Positions 9,308 through 18,553 of a stretch of 64,000 nucleotides of DNA are shown one piece after another (position 1 is the stretch's first letter; every line of letters starts with the position of its first letter). The notes beneath the pieces are model-generated. The model worked only from the letters and a program-made list of their open reading frames with translations, ran no database searches and was not told the origin of the DNA. The position numbers were made by a program, and so were the translations under genes. Where the stretch lies: positions 62,001-126,000 of the forward strand of contig JAUXUD010000086.1 of NCBI GenBank assembly GCA_030680835.1. The letters are read 5' to 3'. This stretch comes from Bacteroidota bacterium (lineage in GTDB: Bacteria; Bacteroidota; Bacteroidia; UKL13-3).

Positions 9308-10300
9308 TTAACGCTTTCCGCCCCTGCCCGATCTTCCCGACGAAGATTTTCTATTATTTCTTCCTTCAGATTTTCTTCCCGAATTGCCTCTGGATGCTGA
9401 ACCCGTGGCAGATTTTTTAAATCCCGGATTTGTGTTTTTTGAAGCAGACTTCTTTACACCTGATTTGGAGCTTCTGTTTCTGTTATCAGGATTTGAATTG
9501 TTTTTGGCGACAATTTTTTTGGCAACCTTTTTGGGTGGATTTTGTTTGGTATTTTTTGATTGCGATGCTTCCTCGGTAGCAACCGAATTTTTTACCATTC
9601 TGTTAATACCCTCAAGTTCTTTAGATGTTAATTCTCTCCATTCTCCCAATGGCAAACCTTTTAAACCAACATTCATGATGCGTGTGCGTTCAAGCCGGGT
9701 TACTTCATAACCGAGGTATTCGCACATACGCCGAATTTGCCGGTTCAGGCCCTGAACCAAAATAATTTTAAATACAATAGCCGATTCTTTTTGTACAAAG
9801 CATTTTTTGGTTGTTGTACCTAAAATGGGTACCCCGTTGGCCATTGCTTCAATAAAAGCATCGGTAATGGGCTTATTAACTGTTACCAGATATTCTTTTT
9901 CATGATTATTACCTGCGCGTAAAATTTTATTGACAATATCTCCGTTGCTGGTTAAAAAAATCAAACCCTGCGAATCTTTGTCCAATCTTCCAATCGGGAA
10001 AATCCGTATATGGTATTTGATATAATCTACAATATTATCTTTAACAGAAGATTCAGAGGTACTTGTTATCCCGGGAGGTTTATTAAAAGCTAAATAAACT
10101 GCTTCCTCTTCTTTTTTCGCTTCAATTTTTTTGCCATTAACAGATACTTTATCCCCGGGATAAACTTTGGTGCCCACAGAGGCCTTTCTGCCATTTATCA
10201 AAACCATCCCCTGTTCAATAAACGTATCGGCCTCCCTTCTCGAACACAATCCGGATTCACTGATAAATTTATTTAATCGAATGGTGTCATTGTTAAGCAT
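9308..10300 (-). CDS. rluF: 23S rRNA pseudouridine synthase RluF
   Basis: From the ATG at 10300 the product has 330 residues. An S4 RNA-binding domain (about 7-55, [18 protein letters not shown]) precedes the RsuA/RluB/E/F-type catalytic domain, with catalytic D107 in [10 protein letters not shown]. Long stretches such as [16 protein letters not shown] and [15 protein letters not shown] match E. coli RluF as I recall it, which makes U2604 of 23S rRNA into pseudouridine. The last 80 or so residues are a Lys/Ser/Asn/Gly/Arg-rich, disordered tail absent from E. coli RluF. An in-frame ATG at 10354 is rejected because the S4 domain starts just after 10300. Head-to-head with accC, 63 bp between starts. 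Confidence 0.9.
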   Translation of the reverse strand: MLNNDTIRLNKFISESGLCSRREADTFIEQGMVLINGRKASVGTKVYPGDKVSVNGKKIEAKKEEEAVYLAFNKPPGITSTSESSVKDNIVDYIKYHIRIFPIGRLDKDSQGLIFLTSNGDIVNKILRAGNNHEKEYLVTVNKPITDAFIEAMANGVPILGTTTKKCFVQKESAIVFKIILVQGLNRQIRRMCEYLGYEVTRLERTRIMNVGLKGLPLGEWRELTSKELEGINRMVKNSVATEEASQSKNTKQNPPKKVAKKIVAKNNSNPDNRNRSSKSGVKKSASKNTNPGFKKSATGSASRGNSGRKSEGRNNRKSSSGRSGRGGKR

Positions 10301-10363
10301 GTCTGCAATTTTAAGCAAAATTTCCCTTGTTATTCTTATTTTCGCCCTCAGCAAAAATTAAGA

Positions 10364-11848
10364 ATGAAGAAACTACTGATAGCCAACCGGGGAGAAATTG
10401 CCTTAAGGGTGATGCGAACTGCCAAAGAAATGGGTATAAAAACAGTTGCTGTATATAGCGAAGCCGATCGTAAAGCCCTGCATGTGAGATACGCCGACGA
10501 AGCAGTTTGTATTGGTCCGCCACCCAGCAACCAGAGTTATTTACTGGGAGATAAAATTATTGAAGTTGCACTTGCTACAGGTGCCGACGCCATACATCCC
10601 GGATATGGATTCTTAAGTGAAAATTCCCATTTTGCTAAAAAAGTAAAAGAAGCAGGTCTCATTTTTGTTGGACCCTCTGCAGAAAGTATGGAAATAATGG
10701 GCAGTAAAATTGGTGCCAAGCAGGCGGTATCAAAATTTAATGTCCCATTGGTTCCAGGCACACAAGAGGCACTGCGGGATATTAAAGAGGCAAAAAAAAT
10801 TGCAGGTACCATTGGTTACCCAGTCCTGGTTAAAGCCTCAGCAGGTGGAGGGGGTAAAGGAATGCGGGTTGTTAACAGTGAAACTGAATTTGAAGCTGCC
10901 ATAAAGGGAGCTCAATCAGAAGCGCTCGCCTCTTTTGGAGATGACAGTGTATTTATTGAAAAATTTGTGAGTTCACCAAAGCATATTGAAATCCAGATTT
11001 TGGGCGACCAGCATGGTAATATTGTTTATTTGTTTGAACGCGAATGCAGCATACAACGCCGGCATCAAAAGCTGGTTGAAGAGGCTCCATCAAGTTGTTT
11101 AACACCCGAAATCCGTAAAAAAATGGGTGAGGCTGCAGTGAATGTTGCCAAAGCTGCTCACTATTTCAGTGCAGGTACGGTTGAATTTCTGGTGGATGAA
11201 AAACTCAACTTTTATTTCCTTGAAATGAATACCCGTTTGCAGGTAGAGCACCCGGTTACAGAACAAATAGTAGGTTTAGATCTGGTAAAAGAACAAATAA
11301 GAATTGCCCGCGGAGAAAAACTGGGATATACACAGGATGAAATTAAGATACACGGACATGCTATTGAATTGCGGGTATGTGCCGAAGATCCCATGAATGA
11401 TTTTTTACCCGATATCGGCAAACTGATTACCTATAAAACACCACAGGGTTACGGCGTGCGTGTAGAGGATAGTTTTGAAGCCGGCATGGATATCCCCATT
11501 CAGTATGATCCCATGATTGCAAAATTAATTACCTTTGGTTCAAACCGTGAAGAAGCAATTAAAAGGATGATACGTGCTATTGCGGATTATCAGATTAGTG
11601 GAATTGAAACCACTTTACCCTTTGGAAATTTTGTGATGCATCATCCATCATTTGTTAAGGGCGATTTTAATACAAAATTTATTGAAACCCATTTCAAACC
11701 AGAAATGCTCAAACAAAAAAGTGAAGCACATAATGAAATTGCAGCATTTAGTGCGGGAGATCTGTTTTTTGAATATGAAGGAAAGCAAGGCGCTGCCATT
11801 ATTGAAAATACATCAAGTAACTGGCTCTTGAAAAGGAAGATGAATTAG
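10364..11848 (+). CDS. accC: Biotin carboxylase (acetyl-CoA carboxylase subunit)
   Basis: A 494-residue ATP-grasp biotin carboxylase. The N-terminal domain starts KKLLIANRGEIALRVMRTAKE; the ATP-binding glycine loop is GGGGKG (161-166); the carboxylase signature EMNTRLQVEHPVTE is present. It carboxylates biotin on a carrier protein using ATP and bicarbonate. It is about 45 residues longer than E. coli AccC, with an extra C-terminal segment (KPEMLKQKSEAHNE onward). No carrier (accB) or transferase gene is nearby, so partners must be encoded elsewhere, and the enzyme could serve acetyl-, propionyl- or another acyl-CoA carboxylase. A TATTTTCG sequence just upstream may be a -7 box. Confidence 0.9.
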   Translation: MKKLLIANRGEIALRVMRTAKEMGIKTVAVYSEADRKALHVRYADEAVCIGPPPSNQSYLLGDKIIEVALATGADAIHPGYGFLSENSHFAKKVKEAGLIFVGPSAESMEIMGSKIGAKQAVSKFNVPLVPGTQEALRDIKEAKKIAGTIGYPVLVKASAGGGGKGMRVVNSETEFEAAIKGAQSEALASFGDDSVFIEKFVSSPKHIEIQILGDQHGNIVYLFERECSIQRRHQKLVEEAPSSCLTPEIRKKMGEAAVNVAKAAHYFSAGTVEFLVDEKLNFYFLEMNTRLQVEHPVTEQIVGLDLVKEQIRIARGEKLGYTQDEIKIHGHAIELRVCAEDPMNDFLPDIGKLITYKTPQGYGVRVEDSFEAGMDIPIQYDPMIAKLITFGSNREEAIKRMIRAIADYQISGIETTLPFGNFVMHHPSFVKGDFNTKFIETHFKPEMLKQKSEAHNEIAAFSAGDLFFEYEGKQGAAIIENTSSNWLLKRKMN

Positions 11849-11945
11849 TCGTTGCAATTTTCATACAATCAGCAATTTGATGTGCAAAATGCTTTGATAT
11901 TTATGGAGCCTTTTTAGTTATTAATATTCATATTTGAGGTCTATT

Positions 11946-13283
11946 ATGAAAAAACAAATATGCATTTCAATTCTATTGGTTTTGGGAACCCTGCAGGTAT
12001 TGTTGGCACAAACCAAAACCATTTTGGATACCAAGGTTATTGGTAGTTATTGCAATAATTATTTCGACTTAAATGAAAATGGCTTCATCCTGGTTTATAA
12101 CAAGAAAAAAGATGTGGATGCAGGTATTGGTAAAAATGCCGACCTGATTAATTTTATTTATTATTTCAGCAAAGACATGTCCAAAAGAATAACGTTTAAA
12201 GTTATTTCGAATGGGGAGTTTAATATCTATGCAAGCAAGAATAATTTATTTTTGGTTGACCGGAATTCAACAGATTATTTTGTAAGAGTTTATGATTATT
12301 CAGGTAAAGAAGTAGCCAATAAAAAATTCGATCTCTCAGCGATTGGTTTGAGCCAGGGCCAGATTAGTAAAATACATTTTTCGGCTAATGGAAAAATGAT
12401 GTTTGAAGTTTATGATGGCCACCAGGAACTGCACTTATACACTATTCCACTATTAAGTCCCCATGCTGTATTGTCGGAAATTGACATTGCTTACCCCAGT
12501 GCAAATCCGCTGGAGAGCATGAATGTAAAAGGTGACTGGACTTTATTGGGTGAAACCATGGGGTATTATATTATTTGCAGGAAAGGGGCCAATTCCAATT
12601 ACGATCCCAATGCAATCGCGTACCATATTGCATTTTATGATGAAGAATTTGTATTGTTCAGGGAGTTGTTGTTAGATAATTTTCTGCTTCCCGGCGAACA
12701 AATGATGGGAAAAGATGCTGCCCTCAGTTTAAATAGCAGTTTACAAAGTTTTGTGGTATCCTGTTTAATTATGCGTAACCAAAAAAACATATTGCTGGTT
12801 GCCAATTATGGAATGGATCCTGCATCCAGTGTGATGCGTTTATTCTGGCATAAAGAGTTTGAACTGATTAATAATGCCAAGTATAAATTTGTTGAAAACG
12901 ATGGAATGTCGGTTCCTCTCCCGCCTGTTATAAGCAACCGCGGACCGCAAATAAATGTAAGTGTTTTTAAAAGTCGTACCAATGTAAATGAAGAAGCAGT
13001 GAATCAAATGGTATCATTTGATGCGCAGGGAAATAATATTTACAATAATGTTCAGATGGGAAACCTGGAAATGCTGAACCTGGACGGTTTTTGTGTTGAT
13101 AATGAAAACATGTACAGCCGCTTTAAAACCCTGCAAATGGCGCGCACCTTAAAATCTTATTGCGATTTTGACAAATGCGAAGCACTTGATATAGATATTG
13201 ACCCGAAAGGTAATGAACTGGCAATCATACGCGATGGTAAAAACAACCTGGTGACGATCTATTATTTTAAGGCAAAAAATTAA
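11946..13283 (+). CDS. Secreted protein of unknown function
   Basis: A 445-residue protein from the ATG at 11946; a TTG at 11934 is less likely. Residues 1-20 form a signal peptide ending VLLAQT. The mature part consists of repeated beta-strand stretches with Asp/Gly turns (VIGSYCNNYFDLNENG, NNLFLVDRNSTDYFVRVYDYSG), suggesting a beta-propeller-like fold, but I do not recognise a family. There is no lipobox and no clear C-terminal T9SS domain, so the final location is uncertain (periplasm or cell surface). A heptamer array follows the stop after about one base. Confidence 0.7.
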   Translation: MKKQICISILLVLGTLQVLLAQTKTILDTKVIGSYCNNYFDLNENGFILVYNKKKDVDAGIGKNADLINFIYYFSKDMSKRITFKVISNGEFNIYASKNNLFLVDRNSTDYFVRVYDYSGKEVANKKFDLSAIGLSQGQISKIHFSANGKMMFEVYDGHQELHLYTIPLLSPHAVLSEIDIAYPSANPLESMNVKGDWTLLGETMGYYIICRKGANSNYDPNAIAYHIAFYDEEFVLFRELLLDNFLLPGEQMMGKDAALSLNSSLQSFVVSCLIMRNQKNILLVANYGMDPASSVMRLFWHKEFELINNAKYKFVENDGMSVPLPPVISNRGPQINVSVFKSRTNVNEEAVNQMVSFDAQGNNIYNNVQMGNLEMLNLDGFCVDNENMYSRFKTLQMARTLKSYCDFDKCEALDIDIDPKGNELAIIRDGKNNLVTIYYFKAKN

Positions 13284-13284
13284 T

Positions 13285-13341
13285 ATACAATGTACGATGT
13301 ACAATGTACAATGTACGATGTACGATGTACGATGTACGATG
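13285..13341 (+). repeat. Heptamer array D (GTACRAT)
   Basis: About eight 7-bp units of GTACGAT and GTACAAT on the plus strand, beginning one to two bases after the stop codon of the secreted-protein gene and in its sense orientation. Confidence 0.88.
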
Positions 13342-13451
13342 TGGAATTTTGTTTGGCGTTTATAACTTTTTTACTATACGACAAAATATAATGAGGATAA
13401 CTTTTTTATTTTTATTAAACAATACATTTTGAACCTGTTAGCGAGAACATA

Positions 13452-13483
13452 GTTGTTATTTAGCAAAAGTAAACCTACTTTTG
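13452..13483 (+). promoter_or_regulatory. Candidate promoter of the small membrane protein gene
   Basis: TACTTTTG (13476-13483) fits TAnnTTTG exactly and is preceded, with 20 bases between, by GTTG (13452-13455), one mismatch from TTTG. The start codon at 13499 is 15 bases downstream, giving a very short leader. Confidence 0.55.
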
Positions 13484-13498
13484 CATTCTAAACCACTT

Positions 13499-13696
13499 AT
13501 GAATTTAATAGAAAAGACACAGGACAAACCTATTGAGTGCCCGGTTAGTCATAAAGGACGCACCGGGTTTAAACGCTGGTTTAAAAGGGTTGGGGTTATT
13601 GGGTTCCTGTTTTTTTTAATTAAAGGTTTGTTATGGTTGATTATTCCTTTTTTAATTGCCAAAGGAATCATTGATGTAGATTTTAAATTATTTTAA
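13499..13696 (+). CDS. Small membrane protein, unknown function
   Basis: A 65-residue protein with a polar, basic N-terminal third (ECPVSHKGRTGFKRWFKR) and one or two closely spaced hydrophobic segments (VIGFLFFLIKGLLWLIIPFLIAKG). The positive-inside rule puts the N-terminus in the cytoplasm. The ATG at 13499 is preferred because a good promoter lies just upstream. It overlaps the 3' end of ispD by nine bases on the opposite strand. No family recognised. Confidence 0.6.
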   Translation: MNLIEKTQDKPIECPVSHKGRTGFKRWFKRVGVIGFLFFLIKGLLWLIIPFLIAKGIIDVDFKLF

Positions 13697-14356
13697 ATCT
13701 AAAAAAGCTGCCGCAATAATTAAATCTTCCGGGTTGGTTATCTTGATATTTTTATAATCTCCTTCCAGCAGGTTAATCTCATAGCCCGATTCTTCCAATA
13801 CACCCGCGTCATCCGTAAAATTATAATGGTCTGCCCTGTTATAGGCGTCAAGTATTAATTGTGTTTGAAATGTTTGCGGAGTTTGAACCAGATAATAATT
13901 GTTCCGGTTTGCACTTTTATTTCCGCCTAATTCAAGCTTTCGAATCGAATCCTTTAACTTTACTACTGTAACTGCATTCCCTTTCTCTTCAGCCATTTTA
14001 AAGCTACTTTCTATGATCTCCGGTTTAACTATAGGTCTTACTCCATCATGAATGGCAACCAAAGATTGCATATCAGTAATTTGCTTCAATCCATTTCTTA
14101 CCGAATGAAAGCGGGTTTCTCCTCCTTCAATAATCTGATGGGGTATATTAAAGTTATATTGAACACAAAGTGCTTGCCAGTATGCAATCTGTTCTTTGGG
14201 CAATACCAATAAAATATCGATGTCGGTAAATTTTGAAAAAGCAGTAATGGTATGCATTAAAACGGGCAGCCCTTTTAATTCCAGAAACTGTTTGGGGATT
14301 TCGCTATCCATGCGTAATCCCTTACCTCCTGCTACGATTAATGCATATTTTTTCAT
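13688..14356 (-). CDS. ispD: 2-C-methyl-D-erythritol 4-phosphate cytidylyltransferase
   Basis: A 222-residue nucleotidyltransferase. The N-terminal CTP-binding loop is IVAGGKGLRM; further signatures are PKQFLELKGLPVLMHT, VAIHDGVRPIV and a C-terminal half with TPQTFQTQLILDAY and FTDDAGVLEESG, all typical of IspD. It couples MEP to CTP in the non-mevalonate isoprenoid pathway. No ispF is fused or adjacent. Its last nine bases overlap the end of the small membrane protein gene on the other strand. Confidence 0.93.
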   Translation of the reverse strand: MKKYALIVAGGKGLRMDSEIPKQFLELKGLPVLMHTITAFSKFTDIDILLVLPKEQIAYWQALCVQYNFNIPHQIIEGGETRFHSVRNGLKQITDMQSLVAIHDGVRPIVKPEIIESSFKMAEEKGNAVTVVKLKDSIRKLELGGNKSANRNNYYLVQTPQTFQTQLILDAYNRADHYNFTDDAGVLEESGYEINLLEGDYKNIKITNPEDLIIAAAFLDLK

Positions 14357-14359
14357 GAA

Positions 14360-14494
14360 TGTCAGGTCGAGCGGAGTCGAGACCTATTCTGGGTTATAAA
14401 CAATTTATTAATTCGTGAACCAATTTAAATTTTGAAAACCAAATTATATTTTATCAACCATTGAGCATTGTTCTCGACTCCGCTCGAACTGACA
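14360..14494. repeat. Inverted pair of REP-like sequences
   Basis: A 23-bp sequence at 14360-14382 (core TCGAGCGGAGTCGAGA) is repeated in inverted orientation at 14471-14494 with about 90 bp of AT-rich DNA between the two copies; they differ mainly at one base after TGTCAG. Each copy is itself partly self-complementary (CTCGAC-CGCTCGA). It fills most of the gap between the divergent edge of ispD and the end of queA. It resembles a REPIN-type mobile inverted pair, without a transposase here. Confidence 0.75.
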
Positions 14495-14528
14495 TAAGGC
14501 ATTTACTTTCCTATACACAGAAAGCAAT

Positions 14529-15575
14529 TTATATAATAATCATCGCATCGCCATATGCAAGCCAGCGGTATTTCTTCTTGATGGCTTCATTGTACGCTTC
14601 AAGCATTAAATCAAATCCTGCAAAAGCCGCGGTTGCCATCAATAAGGTAGATTCAGGCGGATGAAAATTGCTAATTAAAACATTGGCAATTTTAAATTCA
14701 TGGGGCGGAAACAAAAACTTATCTGTCCAGCCTGATAATGCATTAAGTCTATCGGCCGATGATACAGCAGATTCCAATGCACGCATTACAGAATTTCCCA
14801 CTGCAACTATTTTTCTTTTTTCTACAATAGCCTGGTTAACTATTTTCGTGGTTTCGAGCGGAATTTCGTAAAACTCCGAATCCATTTTATGCTTGGTTAA
14901 GTCTTCAACCTCCACAGCCCTGAATGAACCCAAACCATTATGTAATGTTAATTCCGGAAAACGAATGCCTTTTATTTCCAAACGCATCATCAGTTCCCTG
15001 CTAAAATGCAGTCCTGCAGTTGGTGGTATTACAGCCCCTACATTTTTGGCAAAAATTGTATTAAACCGCTCTTTGTCTGTTTTTTCAACATCCCGGTCCA
15101 TGTATTTGGGGATGGGCATTTCACCTAATTTATCAATTAACTTGCGAAGTTCTTCATCGGTACCATCAAATAAAAACCTAATGGTACGTCCGCGGCTGGT
15201 GGTATTGTCAACAACCTCTGCCACTAGGTCATCATTGCCAAAATACAGTTTATTTCCTACTCTTATTTTACGGGCCGGATCAACCAGTACATCCCAAAGT
15301 TTCATTTCCTTATTGAGTTCCCTCAGTAAAAAAACTTCAATTTTGGCACCTGTTTTTTCCTTACTTCCATACAAACGGGCAGGAAAAACTTTGGTATTAT
15401 TCAGCACCATTACATCATGGTCGCTGAACATCCCGAGTATGTCGGAAAATTTTTTATGCTCTATTTTGCCTTTTTCACGGTTAATCACCATTAATTTTGA
15501 TTCATCGCGTGCTTCGGTAGGGTGTTTGGCGATTAAGGCTTCGTTAAAAGGAAACTTGAATTGAGATAATTTCAT
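14529..15575 (-). CDS. queA: S-adenosylmethionine:tRNA ribosyltransferase-isomerase
   Basis: A 348-residue QueA of normal length. Characteristic stretches are [48 protein letters not shown] and the C-terminal [18 protein letters not shown] and [12 protein letters not shown]. QueA transfers the ribosyl part of AdoMet to preQ1 in tRNA to give epoxyqueuosine. The other queuosine genes are not in this window. A promoter-like site and a hairpin precede the gene. Confidence 0.95.
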   Translation of the reverse strand: MKLSQFKFPFNEALIAKHPTEARDESKLMVINREKGKIEHKKFSDILGMFSDHDVMVLNNTKVFPARLYGSKEKTGAKIEVFLLRELNKEMKLWDVLVDPARKIRVGNKLYFGNDDLVAEVVDNTTSRGRTIRFLFDGTDEELRKLIDKLGEMPIPKYMDRDVEKTDKERFNTIFAKNVGAVIPPTAGLHFSRELMMRLEIKGIRFPELTLHNGLGSFRAVEVEDLTKHKMDSEFYEIPLETTKIVNQAIVEKRKIVAVGNSVMRALESAVSSADRLNALSGWTDKFLFPPHEFKIANVLISNFHPPESTLLMATAAFAGFDLMLEAYNEAIKKKYRWLAYGDAMIII

Positions 15576-15607
15576 TTATTGGTAATATGTTTTTATTGCA
15601 GGTACAC

Positions 15608-15671
15608 ATTTTAGGCTAAGTAACCTAAAATTTCGGACTGCAAATGTAGGTGAAATAAAAAAAAAGTCAAC
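15608..15671 (-). promoter_or_regulatory. Candidate queA promoter and leader hairpin
   Basis: On the minus strand TACATTTG (15641-15648) is an exact -7 match; GTTG (15668-15671) lies 19 bases before it. The predicted leader of about 65 bases contains a perfect 8-bp inverted repeat, ATTTTAGG/CCTAAAAT at 15608-15615 and 15624-15631, with an 8-base loop. The hairpin has no T-tract and is followed by the gene, so it is a leader structure rather than a normal terminator. Confidence 0.5.
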
Positions 15672-15718
15672 TTATTTCCGTAATTCCCTCATAAAGTCCA
15701 TATTAGCCAATAAAATAA

Positions 15719-15750
15719 AAAATCCGATATTTCTTTAAACACCGGATTTT
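15719..15750 (-). terminator. Terminator-like hairpin after the zinc protease gene
   Basis: AAAATCCG (15719-15726) pairs with CGGATTTT (15743-15750). Read on the minus strand the second arm runs into TTTTATTTTATT, so it can end the transcript of the protease gene that stops at 15866. Confidence 0.6.
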
Positions 15751-15777
15751 TATCAACTTATTTCATACTTCATACTT

Positions 15778-15860
15778 CAACTCATACCTAATATCTCATA
15801 CCTAATAACTCATACCTAATAACTCATACCTAATAACTCATACCTAATAACTCATACCTC
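15778..15860 (-). repeat. 14-bp / 7-bp tandem array after the zinc protease stop
   Basis: Five to six copies of a 14-bp unit, AACTCATACCTAAT on the plus strand. In the protease sense this is two 7-mers, ATGAGTT and ATTAGGT, so it belongs to the same heptamer family as array B. The array begins five bases after the stop codon. Confidence 0.85.
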
Positions 15861-15865
15861 AAATT

Positions 15866-18421
15866 TCAATTCTCAAAAGCCTTTTCAATCTTCAACTTTA
15901 AATTAGCCAGATGTGCCCTGGTTTCATCATTTCCGGATGCACTTGTTGCCAGAGTCTTAATCTGGTTCAGTTGAGCCAGTGCAGAAGCTTGTGAAATGGC
16001 ATCATAGGCAGGTGTTTTTACCATAGCAATCATGCGTTCTACATATAATAATTGTAAGTTCTGACGAATGGTGCTTGTATTGAGTCCTTCTCCTTTAAAA
16101 CAAGCATTGGTTAAATCTGTCATCATCAACAATACTGAATAGGTATTGCCGTACATACGTGAATCTGATAATCGTTTTAAAACAACGGGATGCAACAAAT
16201 GCATCAACAAACTACGCTGATAACTTAAAACCCGCTCATGAATTTTTGGGTCTTCGTTATTGCCAAAAAATGAAAATCCCCTGCGTTGATTTTGCAGGTA
16301 TGGGTATAATTCGTTCTGAACACCAAAAGCGGTAGCGGAAAATGCATATTGTGACAGTGCCGCCATGGCTCTTTTTTGATCGGTATACGAAACCGGAGTA
16401 AACGCTTTTCCTGAACCCGGGTCACCTACAAAAGTACGGTTCACGTATATCCCGCCAATATAACGTGAAATAACATTTACGGCTGAATAAAATTCGTTTT
16501 GTGCAATGGCGTATGCCTGTCGTAATTCCTGGTAACTCTGGTTGGGTTTACTGTATTTTTCTTTAATACCTCCCATTAATTGTTTGCTTAACTGTACCCG
16601 TTCTATGCAGTATGAAATTGCATCACCACTCATATCATTAACATTTACTCTCGGGTCAATACCACCACCATAACCACGCATATCATCTGCATCATTTCCA
16701 AAAATCAGGGTGCTGTCGTTTGAACGCGACAATAATTGTTTCACTCTTGCCTGTTCTTTATCTGTATCTGCCAATCCCGGTGTGTATCCAAACTCTATTG
16801 CCCATAAATCATATGGGCCCGGACGGGTTGTAAAATAATCCCCTTGTTTTTTCGAATCCAAAGCAACATTTGCCGAAGGGTAATCCATAACCGATGCAAT
16901 TAATCCAATCTCACGGGTTAAATTTTTATTGTGGATCTGGTCAGGCTTTAACATCTGGCTGGCTTTCATATTGTGATTTAAACCCATGGTATGACCCATC
17001 TCATGCATTACCAGATAATAAATAGATTGCTTGAGGTATTCCCTTTTTTCTATTTCGCTAATCCCTTTTAATTCCAAAACCTGGCTACCAAACAAGGCAG
17101 TTTGATGGAGATAATCTACTGCATCACAATAATTATTCATTGATTTTTTTGAACCAAAATTCACAGTATTGTTTTGCATGGCTGAACCCGCATCAAAAAA
17201 TTCTTCCTGCCTGATCCGGTTGGTAATAAAAATATATTCCAGCATGATGTCGGCGCCTAAAATCTGACCCGTTCTGGGGTCGACAAAACTTGGGCCATAA
17301 CCCCCAAACGGCGGTTGCGGCGAACTGGTCCACCTGAGTACATTATAGCGGATATCACCCGCATCCCAATCTGCCGTATCGGGTTGAATTTTAACAACCA
17401 CTGCATTTTTAAAACCTGCTTTTTCAAAAGCCAGATTCCATTTTTCACCGGCTTCTTTTATGGTACTTCTGAATTCCAGGGGTGTGGTATTTTCAATCCA
17501 CCATACGATGGGCTCAACAGGTTCGGATATGGCAAGGTTCGTATCTTTTTTAACCAAATTCCAGCGATGAATCACATCCCGGTAGTCAACTGTTTTCGTT
17601 GTAGTCATATCATCCACTTCTTCCAAAAAGTATCCGATACGCGGGTCGTCAAGCCGGGGCTTGAAATTATTTATGGGCGCTTCTATCAGGGTATGCTGAA
17701 CCGTGATACTCACAGAACGTTCGTCGGTTACTTCTTTACCGCCTCCAACAGTTGGAGTTGGATTATCATATACATATTCTACAATTACATCGGTATTTTT
17801 TTCATAGTTACGTAAGGCAATAAATTTGGTTTTTTCCTTGCTCAGGCTGCCCAGATTAAACTGCATCATGCCTGCACCCGGAAATGGACTTGGCTTTATC
17901 TGTGAGAAAATTTCACTTAAAAACAAGGCACTTCCATCCAATAATATTTCACCTTTTTTTAAATCTTCTGCCACAATTTTCTGACTCACCAGTGTGGCAT
18001 TGCTGATGTTTGCATGCGCCGATTTACTGATGGGATTGGCGGGATCAAAATAAAAGCCGGTGTTTAAAACCGTAAATTCAATTTTATCGAAGTATCTTTT
18101 GATGGTAAATACTTTGTTGTCTCTGAAACTGCCTCTGAAATGACCGGCAGCCACTACCCCATCAACCGTATACGAAAAATAAATATATTCCTTGTCCAAC
18201 TGTTCCTTTTTAAGCAACAGAAATACATTCCCGCTGGCAGTATCCTGATACAAAGGAAAAAGTCCGGGCATCTTTTTACAGGGTTTAATTTTGTCGGCAA
18301 TGGTAACTTTAGCAGCACCTGCGGCTGATGTTGCTGCTCCAACAGGTTTCTTTTTAGTTTTACTGCTTGCACACCCTGCGATAATCAAAACCGGAATCAA
18401 AAGGAATATAATTTTTTTCAT
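15866..18421 (-). CDS. Zinc-dependent metalloprotease lipoprotein (DUF5117/DUF5118 type)
   Basis: An 851-residue protein. A lipoprotein signal ends with the lipobox IAGC (C17). The central zinc site is H473-E-M-G-H477-T-M-G-L-N-H483, a full metzincin HExxHxxGxxH motif. The flanking regions (a large N-terminal part with VDGVVAAGHFRG and WWIENTTPLEFRSTI, and a helical C-terminal domain) match the Bacteroidota DUF5117-zincin-like-DUF5118 proteins. It should be a membrane-anchored periplasmic or surface protease; no substrate can be named. Transcribed alone, followed by a heptamer array and a hairpin terminator. Confidence 0.88.
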   Translation of the reverse strand: MKKIIFLLIPVLIIAGCASSKTKKKPVGAATSAAGAAKVTIADKIKPCKKMPGLFPLYQDTASGNVFLLLKKEQLDKEYIYFSYTVDGVVAAGHFRGSFRDNKVFTIKRYFDKIEFTVLNTGFYFDPANPISKSAHANISNATLVSQKIVAEDLKKGEILLDGSALFLSEIFSQIKPSPFPGAGMMQFNLGSLSKEKTKFIALRNYEKNTDVIVEYVYDNPTPTVGGGKEVTDERSVSITVQHTLIEAPINNFKPRLDDPRIGYFLEEVDDMTTTKTVDYRDVIHRWNLVKKDTNLAISEPVEPIVWWIENTTPLEFRSTIKEAGEKWNLAFEKAGFKNAVVVKIQPDTADWDAGDIRYNVLRWTSSPQPPFGGYGPSFVDPRTGQILGADIMLEYIFITNRIRQEEFFDAGSAMQNNTVNFGSKKSMNNYCDAVDYLHQTALFGSQVLELKGISEIEKREYLKQSIYYLVMHEMGHTMGLNHNMKASQMLKPDQIHNKNLTREIGLIASVMDYPSANVALDSKKQGDYFTTRPGPYDLWAIEFGYTPGLADTDKEQARVKQLLSRSNDSTLIFGNDADDMRGYGGGIDPRVNVNDMSGDAISYCIERVQLSKQLMGGIKEKYSKPNQSYQELRQAYAIAQNEFYSAVNVISRYIGGIYVNRTFVGDPGSGKAFTPVSYTDQKRAMAALSQYAFSATAFGVQNELYPYLQNQRRGFSFFGNNEDPKIHERVLSYQRSLLMHLLHPVVLKRLSDSRMYGNTYSVLLMMTDLTNACFKGEGLNTSTIRQNLQLLYVERMIAMVKTPAYDAISQASALAQLNQIKTLATSASGNDETRAHLANLKLKIEKAFEN

Positions 18422-18553
18422 AGTTTGGTTAAAGGCGCAAGTAAATAAATAATATCAATTAAAATCAACAATTTAGGATAAACGGTTTATTTTCGCATGT
18501 TAGGCAATTACAATGGCTCTGAGCTCTAATTAACCTATTATATCAAAATTAAA

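Noticed and set aside
13499-13696. Longer start at TTG 13481 for the small membrane protein
   Set aside because: The TTG lies inside the -7 box of the predicted promoter; the ATG at 13499 fits better.
14893-15564. 223-residue frame antisense to queA
   Set aside because: It is a shadow of a complete, well-supported queA; composition is Ser/Leu-rich as expected for a shadow frame.
15608-15640. preQ1 riboswitch upstream of queA
   Set aside because: The stem-loop lacks the preQ1-I loop sequence and A-rich tail pairing; queA is not a typical target.
17315-17815. 166-residue frame antisense to the zinc protease
   Set aside because: Shadow of the catalytic part of the protease gene.
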